From: Sphingobium faniae
GTDB lineage: Bacteria > Pseudomonadota > Alphaproteobacteria > Sphingomonadales > Sphingomonadaceae
Reading direction: 5' to 3'
Assembly (NCBI GenBank): GCA_900100475.1
Contig: FMTU01000001.1
Span: forward strand, 496,001-560,000
Length of the DNA stretch: 64,000 nucleotides
Shown here: positions 34,574 through 43,328 of the stretch, piece by piece
Position numbering within the stretch: position 1 is the stretch's first letter
Layout of the letters: every line of letters begins with the position of its first letter
Position numbers and translations under genes: made by a program
Notes under the pieces: generated by a model
Told to the model about the DNA's origin: nothing
What the model saw: the letters and a program-made list of their open reading frames with translations, nothing else
Database searches by the model: none

Positions 34574-37483
34574 TTAGAACCGGAACTTCGCGCCGACAGT
34601 CATTGTGCGGCCTACAATATCGTAAACGGAAATCACCGTCGGGAAATTGAGGCCGGGATTGGTGCCGGGCGCAATGGGCGGATCCTTGTCGAACAGATTG
34701 TTGACCGTGGTGAACAACTCCAGCGTGCCGCCGCGCGCGGGCACTTTGTAGCTGAGCGTCAGGTCCGTGTACCATACCGGCTTGAAGGCCGGATAGTCGA
34801 AGACCTGATTGGGCTGATCGCTGCCGAGACGGAATTTGCCGATGAACTGCTCGGAAAGGAACAGTCCGAAATTGCCCTGCGTGTAGTTGACGTTGAACGT
34901 CCCGCGCCAGCGCGGTCGGCCAATCGGCTGCGGCCCGATTTCCGCCGTGCCAGCCAGATCATAAGCGGGCGCGGTGCTGCTCTGCTGCGTGACGAAGCTG
35001 TCGAGATAATTGGCGTAGAGGCGCAGGCCGAGTTGCCCGTTGCCCAGCGGCCTACGATAGGATGCGTCGATGTCGATCCCGCTCGTCTTGAGAAACGCGA
35101 TGTTCGCGGGAACGATATTGATGTTGGTCGGGAATGCGTTCGCCGACGGGCGGATGATGAGGCCGCATTCAGGCGTCGCCGGATTGGCTGCGCAATTCTC
35201 GATGATCTGGCGCGCCGTCAGCGTACCGATCGCGCCGTCGATCTTCAGCCGGTAATAATCCACCGAAACGCTGAAGCCGGGCAGGAAGGATGGCGAGAGT
35301 ACGCCCCCGAAAGTGAGCGTGTCCGCTTCCTCCGGCTTGAGGTTGGGGTTGCCGCCGCCTGTCTGCTGGACCGACTGGGTGAGGCCGCTGACAGGATCGG
35401 TGATCGCGCCGATATTGCTCTGCGCGCCCGCGAAAAGATCGAACAATGTAGGCGCGCGGATGTCGCGCGAGCGCGTGACCCGCAGCAGCAGGTCGTCGAC
35501 CGGCTTCCAGGTCGCGCCGAGCTTCCAGGTCTTCACGGTGCCGCTGGTGCTGTAGTCCGTGACGCGGCCGGCGGCATTGATATCGAGGGCGCGGAAGAAG
35601 GGCGCATCCTTGAGCACGGGAACGGCGATCTCGACGAAGCCTTCCTTCACCGTGGATTTGCCGCTGGCGACGCCGGTGTTGAGCAGGAAGAAACGCAGCG
35701 CCGTTGGACTGACACCGCGAAGCCCGGCAAAAAAATCGGCTTTTTCGGTGGCCGTATCGAGCAACGCCGGATCGGAATTGCTGGTGAGATCAAGCTTCTG
35801 GCTGCGATATTCGCCGCCCACCGCAATCGTCACCGGCCCCGCCGGGAGGTCGATCAGATCGCCCTGAATACTGCCGGAAACGGCATGCTGGCTGATGATC
35901 GCCCGATAGGTGGACGTGTCGGTCGCATAGGCCAGACCGGCTGGCGTCGAACCCGGCCCGTTCACGCCGAAGATGTTGAGCGGAGAACAATCGGCATAGC
36001 GCTGGCGAATGGCCGCATCGGCGCTGAGCGATGCGTTGCAGACGATCCGGCCCGTTCCGTCATCCACGGCATCGAGCGCGGCGGCGCGCTTGCGCAGATC
36101 GAACGCGCCCTGAAGCGCGACGCTGTGCTTGGAACGGCCGTAATTATAGCCGATCTGCCAGTTCCATCCCCCGCCGAACTGTCCTTCAAGGCCCGTGCTG
36201 GCCATGATGAAGTCGGTTCTCTCCTCGACCGGCAGCGGCCCTTCCAGGCCAAGCGACGTGGTCATGTTGAACGAATCCACGCCATTGGCGGTCATGGCCG
36301 CCTGCAGCTCTGTCGGCAGCCAGGGGTTGCCGCTGAAGATGACGGCCGGGGAAGGCGGCACGATGGTGTTCGCAAGGCCCTGATATTGAAGGTCGCTGCG
36401 CGTGAAGCCGCCTTGCACATAGAAGTTCACATCATCGGCGACATCATAGCTGAAGCGGCCGAAATATTGCTGTGTGCGAAGCGGCGCCACGGCCGTCGCG
36501 TTGAGCGGAATGCGAAAGCCGTCGCCACCGACATTGTAATTGGGCGTGCCGGTGAGCGTGCCGGGATCGAATGGGGCGAGTTGTCCGTCGGGCAGGAAGC
36601 GATATCCCGAATAGGGTCCGCTGGTGATGAGGCCGCCTTCGGTGGTCAGCGCGTTCGTGCCATTTTCATAAAGCACGAAAGGATTGGTCGCTGATCCGGG
36701 ATTGGCGGCGCCGGGGACTTTGCCCGCGAAGATATAGTTTTTGCCGGCCTGTGGACGATCGTTGCGCTTCATGCCCTTGCTATCGAACAGTTCGGCGCTC
36801 AGCAGCAGATGGCCCTTGCCGTCGAACAGGCTCGTGCCGCCAGCGATGCCGAGCCGGTAGTTCTGATTGTCGCCGCGCGTGGCGAGACCATATTGGGCAT
36901 TGGCCGTCAGCCCCTCGAACTTGCGATTGAGGATGAAGTTGACGACGCCGGAGACAGCATCCGATCCATAAGCGGCCGAGGCGCCTGCGGTGACGACCTC
37001 GACACGCTCGATCAGCAGGTTGGGGATGATGTTGGTATCGACATCGCCGCGATAGGTCGTGGGAGGAACGCGCAGCCCATCGAACAGGATGAGGGTACGG
37101 TTGCCGCCTATGCCGCGCAGGTTGAGGATGTTGCCATGTGACGGATTGTTCGCCTGATTATGCGTACTGCGCGCCGGGCTGCTGGAAAGCTGGAACTGCG
37201 GGAGCTTGTTGAGCGCGTCGGGCAGATTGGTCGGCGTGGCCTTGACCAGATCTTCAGTCCGCGCGATCGTCACCGGCGTCGGGGCGGTGTAGCCGTCGCG
37301 CACGATGCGCGAACCGGACACGATGATGTCCTCAGCCAAATCCATGTCCGCTGCCGGCGCGGCGTCATTGTTTTCCACCGGGCCTTCGGGGCTGGATTGC
37401 GCCAAGGCCGTTCCGGCTCCAATCCCCATGAAAAGCAAAGGGCTGACGCAGCAAAGCAGTTTCAGCCTGATATCCGACGACAT
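34574..37483 (-). CDS. large TonB-dependent outer-membrane receptor
   Basis: A 969-residue receptor. A signal peptide (about 1-29, GTALAQ) precedes the plug, which begins EDIIVSGSRIVRDGYTAPTPV. There are long extracellular loops and a C-terminal barrel ending VGAKFRF. The plug form and size match the group of sphingomonad receptors with the AAPTPV-type plug start, and differ from the shorter receptor at 29372. It forms an operon with the MFS gene. The ligand is unknown, but the location in the catabolic block suggests the same or a related compound. Confidence 0.93.
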   Translation of the reverse strand: MSSDIRLKLLCCVSPLLFMGIGAGTALAQSSPEGPVENNDAAPAADMDLAEDIIVSGSRIVRDGYTAPTPVTIARTEDLVKATPTNLPDALNKLPQFQLSSSPARSTHNQANNPSHGNILNLRGIGGNRTLILFDGLRVPPTTYRGDVDTNIIPNLLIERVEVVTAGASAAYGSDAVSGVVNFILNRKFEGLTANAQYGLATRGDNQNYRLGIAGGTSLFDGKGHLLLSAELFDSKGMKRNDRPQAGKNYIFAGKVPGAANPGSATNPFVLYENGTNALTTEGGLITSGPYSGYRFLPDGQLAPFDPGTLTGTPNYNVGGDGFRIPLNATAVAPLRTQQYFGRFSYDVADDVNFYVQGGFTRSDLQYQGLANTIVPPSPAVIFSGNPWLPTELQAAMTANGVDSFNMTTSLGLEGPLPVEERTDFIMASTGLEGQFGGGWNWQIGYNYGRSKHSVALQGAFDLRKRAAALDAVDDGTGRIVCNASLSADAAIRQRYADCSPLNIFGVNGPGSTPAGLAYATDTSTYRAIISQHAVSGSIQGDLIDLPAGPVTIAVGGEYRSQKLDLTSNSDPALLDTATEKADFFAGLRGVSPTALRFFLLNTGVASGKSTVKEGFVEIAVPVLKDAPFFRALDINAAGRVTDYSTSGTVKTWKLGATWKPVDDLLLRVTRSRDIRAPTLFDLFAGAQSNIGAITDPVSGLTQSVQQTGGGNPNLKPEEADTLTFGGVLSPSFLPGFSVSVDYYRLKIDGAIGTLTARQIIENCAANPATPECGLIIRPSANAFPTNINIVPANIAFLKTSGIDIDASYRRPLGNGQLGLRLYANYLDSFVTQQSSTAPAYDLAGTAEIGPQPIGRPRWRGTFNVNYTQGNFGLFLSEQFIGKFRLGSDQPNQVFDYPAFKPVWYTDLTLSYKVPARGGTLELFTTVNNLFDKDPPIAPGTNPGLNFPTVISVYDIVGRTMTVGAKFRF

Positions 37484-37536
37484 GTAAGACCCCCATTTCT
37501 ATCCCTGTGTATAGTTTTCAATGGAGTAGTCTAATA

Positions 37537-37552
37537 TTGCATGTCAATGCAA
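37537..37552. promoter_or_regulatory. palindrome upstream of large TonB receptor
   Basis: TTGCAT-GTCA-ATGCAA is a perfect inverted repeat in an AT-rich patch about 55 bases upstream of the receptor start, overlapping a TTGACA on the minus strand. Operator or promoter element possible. The remainder of 37484-37705 shows nothing further. Confidence 0.4.
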
Positions 37553-37705
37553 ATTTATCGCGCGCCGTTCAAGCGCCGTCGATCTCCGCCCTCTACACCC
37601 CCGACGCCAGAGGTCCGCTGCTGCTGCGTGCGCGCGGAAAGGACAGGCGCAACTTCGCGATGAGCGAAGGCCAAAACCTGACCGCGAAATCCCGGCTAGC
37701 CCCGT

Positions 37706-38056
37706 TTAATCGGTGACAGAGCCATTCTCGATGCTGCTGTCCACCGTCTGCTCCGCGACCCAGCGGGCGAAGGGGGAATGAGCGGATTCCACCGGCAGGG
37801 CGAGGATGGCGGGCACTTCATATTCGTGCAGTTCCGCCAGCCGGGCCATCAGCGCATCGCGGCGATCCAGGGTCGTCTTGAAGAGGATGGGGACTTCCGC
37901 CGCGCGCTGGACCGCGCCTTTCCATTCGTAGATCGACGTGCAGGACGGCAGCATGTTGGCGCAGGCGGCAAGACGTTCTTCAACCAGCAGGCGAGCGACA
38001 CGCTCGGCGCTCCCGGCCGATCCGAAAAGGGTGTAGACGAGCGCGACGCCGCTCAT
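37706..38056 (-). CDS. cutA: divalent-cation tolerance protein CutA
   Basis: A 116-residue CutA1-family trimeric protein: YTLFGSAGSAERVARLLVEERLAACANMLP in pieces, SIYEWKGAVQRAAEVPILFKT, and ELHEYEVPAILALPV. CutA is linked with copper/divalent-metal tolerance, although its biochemical role is unsettled. The true start is the ATG at 38056, which overlaps the stop of the upstream ctaA gene (ATGA). Longer in-frame readings upstream are ctaA in another frame. Confidence 0.92.
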   Translation of the reverse strand: MSGVALVYTLFGSAGSAERVARLLVEERLAACANMLPSCTSIYEWKGAVQRAAEVPILFKTTLDRRDALMARLAELHEYEVPAILALPVESAHSPFARWVAEQTVDSSIENGSVTD

Positions 38057-39096
38057 GCCCGGCGCAGGCCGATGGCATGCGCCCCCCATGCGGCGGCGGC
38101 GACCACCAGCGCGCCGACCGCCTGATGCAGCACGGCAAGGGTCAGGTCGATGCCGCTGATGACGGTCGCAATGCCAAGGACAATCTGCGTCCCTACCGCC
38201 GCGTTGATGGCGATGGAAGGACCGCGCCGGCCCGCCTGCTTCGCCTTGCGCGCCAGCATGATGAGCGCCAGCGCCGCGATCCACGCCCACCAGCGATGGA
38301 TGAAGTGAACCAGATAGGGATCGCTGGAAAGGGTCGCCCAGAAGGCGCCGGTCCATGTGATTCCTTCCGGCACGAAATGATCGTTCATCAGCGGCCATGT
38401 GCTGGAGACATAGCCCGCATTCAGCCCGGCGGTGAACGCGCCGAACAGCAACTGCGCGAACAGGATCAGCAGCGCCAGCAGCGCGAAAGGCCCGAGCGCG
38501 GCGGGACGGGAACGGCTGTTGCGAGCGAGCGCCAGCAGGTCGAGCGCTGTCCAGATCAGCGCGCCCATGATGAGGAGCGCGGTCAGCAGATGCACGGCGA
38601 GACGGTAATGGCTGACATCGGTGCGAACCGACAGGCCCGACGTCACCATCCACCAGCCGATGACGCCTTGCAACCCGCCCAGCGCGAGCAGCGCCACCAG
38701 CCGCCGGCCATAGCCTTGCGGGATCGCCCGTTTCGCCGCGAACCAGATCAGCGGCAGGGCGAAGGCGATGCCGATCAGGCGGCCGAGCAGACGGTGCACC
38801 CACTCCCAGAAGAAAATGAACTGGAAGTCAGAGAGGGTCATGCCCTGCCGCAACTGCTGATATTCGGGGATCTGCTGATAGAGGCGGAAAGCCTCCATCC
38901 ACTGATCATGGGTCAGCGGGGGAATGGCGCCGGTGATCGGCTTCCATTGCGTGATCGACAGCCCCGATTCGGTGAGCCGCGTGATGCCGCCCACCACCAC
39001 CATGCAGAAAACCAGCGCGGCCACCATCAGCAGCCAGCGGGCAATGGAGGCGGGACGCGCGGAGGGCGCGGCGGAACGGAAAGCGGTCGCGGTCAT
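38053..39096 (-). CDS. ctaA: haem A synthase (COX15/CtaA)
   Basis: A 347-residue inner-membrane enzyme converting haem O to haem A for aa3-type cytochrome oxidase. It has about eight transmembrane helices and the conserved histidine-bearing segments FWEWVHRLLGR, LVHFIHRWWAW and LAVLHQAVGAL, plus GGITRLTESGLSITQWKPITG. It matches COX15 of the alphaproteobacterial type. Its 3' end overlaps cutA. Confidence 0.95.
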   Translation of the reverse strand: MTATAFRSAAPSARPASIARWLLMVAALVFCMVVVGGITRLTESGLSITQWKPITGAIPPLTHDQWMEAFRLYQQIPEYQQLRQGMTLSDFQFIFFWEWVHRLLGRLIGIAFALPLIWFAAKRAIPQGYGRRLVALLALGGLQGVIGWWMVTSGLSVRTDVSHYRLAVHLLTALLIMGALIWTALDLLALARNSRSRPAALGPFALLALLILFAQLLFGAFTAGLNAGYVSSTWPLMNDHFVPEGITWTGAFWATLSSDPYLVHFIHRWWAWIAALALIMLARKAKQAGRRGPSIAINAAVGTQIVLGIATVISGIDLTLAVLHQAVGALVVAAAAWGAHAIGLRRA

Positions 39097-39241
39097 GGGC
39101 GGGGTTCATGCGCTTAAGCCGGGCGGGTTTCAAGAGGGGCGCGGGGACAGAATGTCCTATGGGATCGAAGCGCCGCGCGGCTGTTGGCGGGGGGCGGTTG
39201 GGAGGCGGATCGCTCCCCGTCTTCCATTCCCCACCTTCACC

Positions 39242-40339
39242 CTATTCCTCCGTCCGGAACAAGACCGTCTCGCCCACCAGGAAGAACAGCAGGAACGGCG
39301 CCCAGGCCGCCAGAAACGGCGGATAAGCGCCCAGATTGCCCATGGCGAGCGAGAAATTATCCGCCACGAAATAAGCGAACCCCAACGCCATGCCCAGAAC
39401 GGCGCGGATGAAGAGTTGCCCCGAACGCGCCAGCCCGAACGCCGCCACGGACCCCAGAATCGGCATCAATATGGCGGAGAGCGGGCCGGACAGCTTGTGC
39501 CACAAACTGCCCTCCAGCTCCGCCGTCGGTCGCCCGGCATCATGCAGGTCGGCAATGGCGGAGCGCAATTCGCCAAAGGTCAGCGCGTCGGGATCGACCT
39601 TCGCCAGCGTGAACTGCTCCGGGCGGATGTCGCGGCCGAAATGCACCGTGCCCAAATCCCGCACCGTGCCCCGGGCCACGTCGAATTGCTGCGCGCCTTC
39701 CAGCACCCAATCTTTCGCGCTGGCGTCATAATGCCCTTTGGGCGCGCGCACGATGTTCGTCAGGCTGTTGTCGATCCGGTTGTAGATATGGACGTTCCGC
39801 AACTGCGTCGCCGTGCCCCGCCCCGCCACGATGGCCGCATTGACGAGGTTGTTGCCGTCCAGCACCCACGGATTGACCTTCACGCCGCTATCCTGCGGGA
39901 TCGGGCCGTAATCGACCGCCTGCCACGCACTGAGCGCCGCCGTGGAGCGCGCCACCACCCGCTCGTTAAAGACATAGCTGATGAGCGCCACGCCCAGCGC
40001 GGACACGATCAGCGGCGCCAGAATCTGATGTGCGGACAGCCCTGCCGCCTTCATCGAGATGATCTCGCTGTTCTGGTTCAGCGTCGCCAGCATGATCAGG
40101 GTGCCCAACAGCACGGAAAATGGCAAAAATCGGGCAATGATCTGCGGTACGCGCAGGCCCACATAATGCCATAATTGCGCGTCGCCATTGCCCGCATAGG
40201 CCAGGATGTCTCCCGATTCGCCCAGCAGGTCGAGCATCTGGAGCACCACCACCAGCATCGCCAGCACGGCAAAAGTCCGGGTAAAGAACAATCGCGCCAT
40301 GTAGAAGCTGATCTGGCGCGACGGGAAGAAATCGAACAT
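39242..40339 (-). CDS. lptG: LPS export permease LptG
   Basis: A 365-residue inner-membrane protein of the LptF/LptG family. With LptF and the ATPase LptB it extracts lipopolysaccharide for transport to the outer membrane. Membrane helices lie near the N-terminus (FAVLAMLVVVLQMLDLL) and in the C-terminal third, with the periplasmic beta-jellyroll domain between. The start MFDFFPSRQISFYMARLF overlaps the lptF stop (ATGA), fixing the start at 40339. Confidence 0.93.
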   Translation of the reverse strand: MFDFFPSRQISFYMARLFFTRTFAVLAMLVVVLQMLDLLGESGDILAYAGNGDAQLWHYVGLRVPQIIARFLPFSVLLGTLIMLATLNQNSEIISMKAAGLSAHQILAPLIVSALGVALISYVFNERVVARSTAALSAWQAVDYGPIPQDSGVKVNPWVLDGNNLVNAAIVAGRGTATQLRNVHIYNRIDNSLTNIVRAPKGHYDASAKDWVLEGAQQFDVARGTVRDLGTVHFGRDIRPEQFTLAKVDPDALTFGELRSAIADLHDAGRPTAELEGSLWHKLSGPLSAILMPILGSVAAFGLARSGQLFIRAVLGMALGFAYFVADNFSLAMGNLGAYPPFLAAWAPFLLFFLVGETVLFRTEE

Positions 40340-41565
40340 CACGCCGCTCCCTGCGGTTCTTCTGGCGTGGAGCCGCCGTTGCGCCGGCTGCCCGTCGGCA
40401 GGATGCTCCGCAGCTTCTTGCCGATCTTGGCGAAGGCATATTCCAGCGCGCCGATGGGCTGGCCGCCAGGACGATGAGCGACCACATGATACATCCAGAA
40501 GATGAGGCCCGCGGTCAGCAGGAACGGCCCCCACAAGGCGATGATCGGATCGACCCGGCCCAGCGCGCCCACGCTTTCGCCATATTGATTGATCTTGTGA
40601 TAGGTCACGATGAACACGATCGAGACGAACACGCCCAGCGCCGATGTCGATCGCTTGGGCGGAATGGCGAAGGCCAGCGCCGCCAGCGGCAGCAGCAGCA
40701 TCATCACCACCTCCACCACCCGGAAATGGAAATTGGCGCGAATCTCGTTCCGCAGCTTTTGCGGCGTTGCGGGATCGCGGGCCATGGTGACAAGCTCGAT
40801 GATCGTCTTTTCCCGGTCCACGTCCCGACCCCGGAAACTCTCTATCTGCGGCAGGTCGATGGGCAGGTCGTGGCTGGAGAAAGACAGGATTCGCGGCGTC
40901 TTATATTGCGGCGCGTTGTTCACCAGCACGCCGTCGCGCAGGCGGAAAATGATGGTGTCCGGGTCGTCCGTCGCCAGAAAGCTGCCCTGCGCCGCCGTCA
41001 CGGCCAGCGATTGCCCGTCCTTCCCCTCCGCCCGCACGAAAATACCCTGGAGGTTGCGGCCTTCGTCCAGACTGCGCTCGATCCGCATGGTCATGCGCTT
41101 GCCCAGGCTGGTGAACTCACCGACCTTGATCGAGGCGCCCAGCGCGCCCGATCGCAGTTCGAACCGCAGCGCCTCATAGGCGTGGCGGGACAGTGGCTGG
41201 ACGAAGCCGACGATGCCAAGGTTCAGCACCGCCATGCCGATCGCGAACATATAGGGCACCCGCAGGAGCCGCCCATAGGACAGGCCCACCGCGCGCATCA
41301 CGTCCAGTTCCGACGTCTGCGCCAATTTGCGGAAGGCCAGCAATATGCCCAGCATCAATCCGATGGGAATGCCCAGCGAAAGATATTCGGGCAGCATATT
41401 GGCCAGCATCCGCCACACGACGCTGACCGGTCCGCCTTCCGCCGCGACGAAATCGAACAGGCTCAGCATCTTGTCGAGCACGAGCAGCATGGCCGCAATA
41501 ATGAGCGTCCCCAGCATGGGGAGAGCAATCAGGCGGGCGAGATATCGGTCGGTGGCGGTCAGCAT
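40339..41565 (-). CDS. lptF: LPS export permease LptF
   Basis: A 408-residue partner of LptG with the same architecture: TM helices at the N-terminus (ALPMLGTLIIAAMLLVLDKML), the LGIPIGLMLGILLAFRKLAQTSELDVM-type stretch (given in part), a periplasmic jellyroll and C-terminal helices. The start at 41565 (MLTATDRYLARL) follows the usual family N-terminus. ATGs at 41586 or 41592 are possible and no strong ribosome site decides. It is divergent from the DUF2141 gene on the plus strand. Confidence 0.92.
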   Translation of the reverse strand: MLTATDRYLARLIALPMLGTLIIAAMLLVLDKMLSLFDFVAAEGGPVSVVWRMLANMLPEYLSLGIPIGLMLGILLAFRKLAQTSELDVMRAVGLSYGRLLRVPYMFAIGMAVLNLGIVGFVQPLSRHAYEALRFELRSGALGASIKVGEFTSLGKRMTMRIERSLDEGRNLQGIFVRAEGKDGQSLAVTAAQGSFLATDDPDTIIFRLRDGVLVNNAPQYKTPRILSFSSHDLPIDLPQIESFRGRDVDREKTIIELVTMARDPATPQKLRNEIRANFHFRVVEVVMMLLLPLAALAFAIPPKRSTSALGVFVSIVFIVTYHKINQYGESVGALGRVDPIIALWGPFLLTAGLIFWMYHVVAHRPGGQPIGALEYAFAKIGKKLRSILPTGSRRNGGSTPEEPQGAA

Positions 41566-41695
41566 TTCAATATGTCGTCGTCCCATCACCATGTTTTGGC
41601 CGCAAAGCCGGACCATATCCGAGTCACGGAAAAAGTGGGGCGAACAGGGGCTCGCCGTCCGATCCGTTCGGGCGGCTATAGCTGCCAGGAGTGTA

Positions 41696-42190
41696 ATGGT
41701 CATGTTGAAAGTTATTGCCGGGCTGATGTCGGTGGGGGCCTTGTTCGCCGCCGCCCCGGCTGTCGCCCAGCACCGCGAGATCGGGAACGACATGAATATG
41801 TGCGCCGCTTCGGCCAAGGGGCCGGCGGTTCTGGTCGACGTGCGCGGTTTCGCCGCCGCGACCGGCAATGTGCGGGTCCAATCCTATCCGGCCACCAAGG
41901 CGGCCTGGCTGTCCAAGGGCGCCTGGCTCAACCGCATCGACATTGCAGCCCGGCCCACCAATGGGGCCATGCATATCTGCATGCCGGTGCCCGAATCCGG
42001 TCAATATGGCATCGCCGTGCGGCATGATCGCGACGGGAACGGAAAGACCGACATTTCCCGCGATGGCGGCGGTTTTTCCAACAATCCGGGCATCAGCATC
42101 TTCAATCTGGGCAAACCTTCGGTCGACAAGGCGTCATTCCATGTCGGACCGGGCGTGACCCGGATCACGATCAACCTCAAATATATGTGA
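41696..42190 (+). CDS. DUF2141 secreted protein
   Basis: A 164-residue exported protein. A signal peptide (about 1-25, ending APAVAQ) precedes a DUF2141 domain containing MHICMPVPESGQYGIAVRHD and DRDGNGKTDISRDGGGFSNN. The latter resembles a calcium-binding DxDxNGxxD loop and is diagnostic of the family. Function is unknown. AGGAG four bases upstream favours the ATG at 41696 over the one at 41702. It is followed seven bases later by a lipid-kinase-like gene, so the two probably share a transcript. Confidence 0.85.
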   Translation: MVMLKVIAGLMSVGALFAAAPAVAQHREIGNDMNMCAASAKGPAVLVDVRGFAAATGNVRVQSYPATKAAWLSKGAWLNRIDIAARPTNGAMHICMPVPESGQYGIAVRHDRDGNGKTDISRDGGGFSNNPGISIFNLGKPSVDKASFHVGPGVTRITINLKYM

Positions 42191-42197
42191 CATAAAC

Positions 42198-43166
42198 ATG
42201 GTCCGCGTCGCGCTCCTGTCCAATCCCAAATCCACGGGCAACCGGCAGACCCTGCCGCGGGTACGGAGCTATTGCGCCAGCAATCCCGACATCTTCCACT
42301 ATGAAGTGGAGCATGTCGACCAGATCGGCCGGGCTTTGCAGACCATCGCCCGCGTCGATCCCACCGTCATCGTCATCAACGGCGGCGACGGCACGGTGCA
42401 GACGGCGCTGACCGAGCTTTATCAGGGCGAGCATTTTCAGGGCCGGGTGCCGCCCATCGCGGTGCTGCCCAATGGCAAGACCAACCTGATCGCGCTGGAC
42501 CTTGGCATCCATGGCGACCCGATCAAGGCGCTGGAGCGGATCGTGGAGATCGCCAAGTCGGGCGTGGACGACCATGTCGTCGCGCGCGAACTGATCGCGC
42601 TGTCGGACGGGCGGGCGGGAAGCCGGCCCGTGCTGGGCATGTTCCTGGGCGGCGCGGGCCTCGCCGATTCGATCCTCTATTGCCGCAACCAGATCTATCC
42701 GCTGGGCCTTTCCAATGGCCTCAGCCATTTCCTGACGGCCATCGCGGTGCTGGTGTCGCTGCTGTTCGGCATCCGCGCGCGCTTCCTGCCGCCGTCCAGC
42801 AATCCGGTCCGCATCTCCCTGATCCGCGATGGCGAGCTGGCGGGGCGTTTTTCCGTGCTGATCGTCACCACGCTGGAAAAGCTGCTGCTGGGCACCAGAA
42901 CCGGCGAAAGCCAGCGCGGCAACATGAAGCTGATGGCCGTGGACCAGAGCCTGTCCGCCCTGCTCCGCCTCGGCTGGGCCAGCCTGTTCCGCCGCATGGG
43001 CAAGACGAAAATGCCGGGCATCCATCTGGAACAGGGCGACATCATCCGCATCGAAGGCGAACATAGCAGCGTCATTCTGGACGGCGAACTGTTCGAAGCG
43101 TCGGAAGGCCATCCCATCGTCCTGCGCTCGACCCAGCCGGTGCCCTTCCTGCGCCTGGCGGCCTGA
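42198..43166 (+). CDS. diacylglycerol kinase family protein
   Basis: A 322-residue protein of the DAGK/sphingosine-kinase-like superfamily. The nucleotide-binding motif IVINGGDGTVQTAL lies near residue 60 and VLPNGKTNLIALDLG matches the second conserved block (usually PxGTxN, here PNGKTN). The C-terminal beta domain contains IRIEGEHSSVILDGELFE. It probably phosphorylates a lipid at the membrane surface; the substrate (diacylglycerol or a sphingoid-type lipid, given that sphingomonads make sphingolipids) is not known. Confidence 0.85.
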   Translation: MVRVALLSNPKSTGNRQTLPRVRSYCASNPDIFHYEVEHVDQIGRALQTIARVDPTVIVINGGDGTVQTALTELYQGEHFQGRVPPIAVLPNGKTNLIALDLGIHGDPIKALERIVEIAKSGVDDHVVARELIALSDGRAGSRPVLGMFLGGAGLADSILYCRNQIYPLGLSNGLSHFLTAIAVLVSLLFGIRARFLPPSSNPVRISLIRDGELAGRFSVLIVTTLEKLLLGTRTGESQRGNMKLMAVDQSLSALLRLGWASLFRRMGKTKMPGIHLEQGDIIRIEGEHSSVILDGELFEASEGHPIVLRSTQPVPFLRLAA

Positions 43167-43328
43167 GCTTTTTCAAAGCCAAAATCCCTCGCCCATGGAG
43201 GAGAATGTCGCTGCGCTTCGCCTCCCCCCTTATCCAGTGCGCCTGACCTCGCTTCGTTCAGCATAACCCTCTTCCCATCCCCCCTGGCTTCCCCTTATGC
43301 TGATCGCCTCAGCAAGGGAGTTCCGTTC

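Noticed and set aside
34541..36694. Plus-strand open frame of about 717 codons opposite the large TonB receptor
   Set aside because: The receptor has signal peptide, plug and barrel end. The opposite frame has only biased Arg/Ala composition.
37706..38803. Long single protein including CutA at its C-terminus
   Set aside because: The upstream part of this frame lies inside ctaA and is meaningless. CutA starts at the ATG overlapping the ctaA stop.
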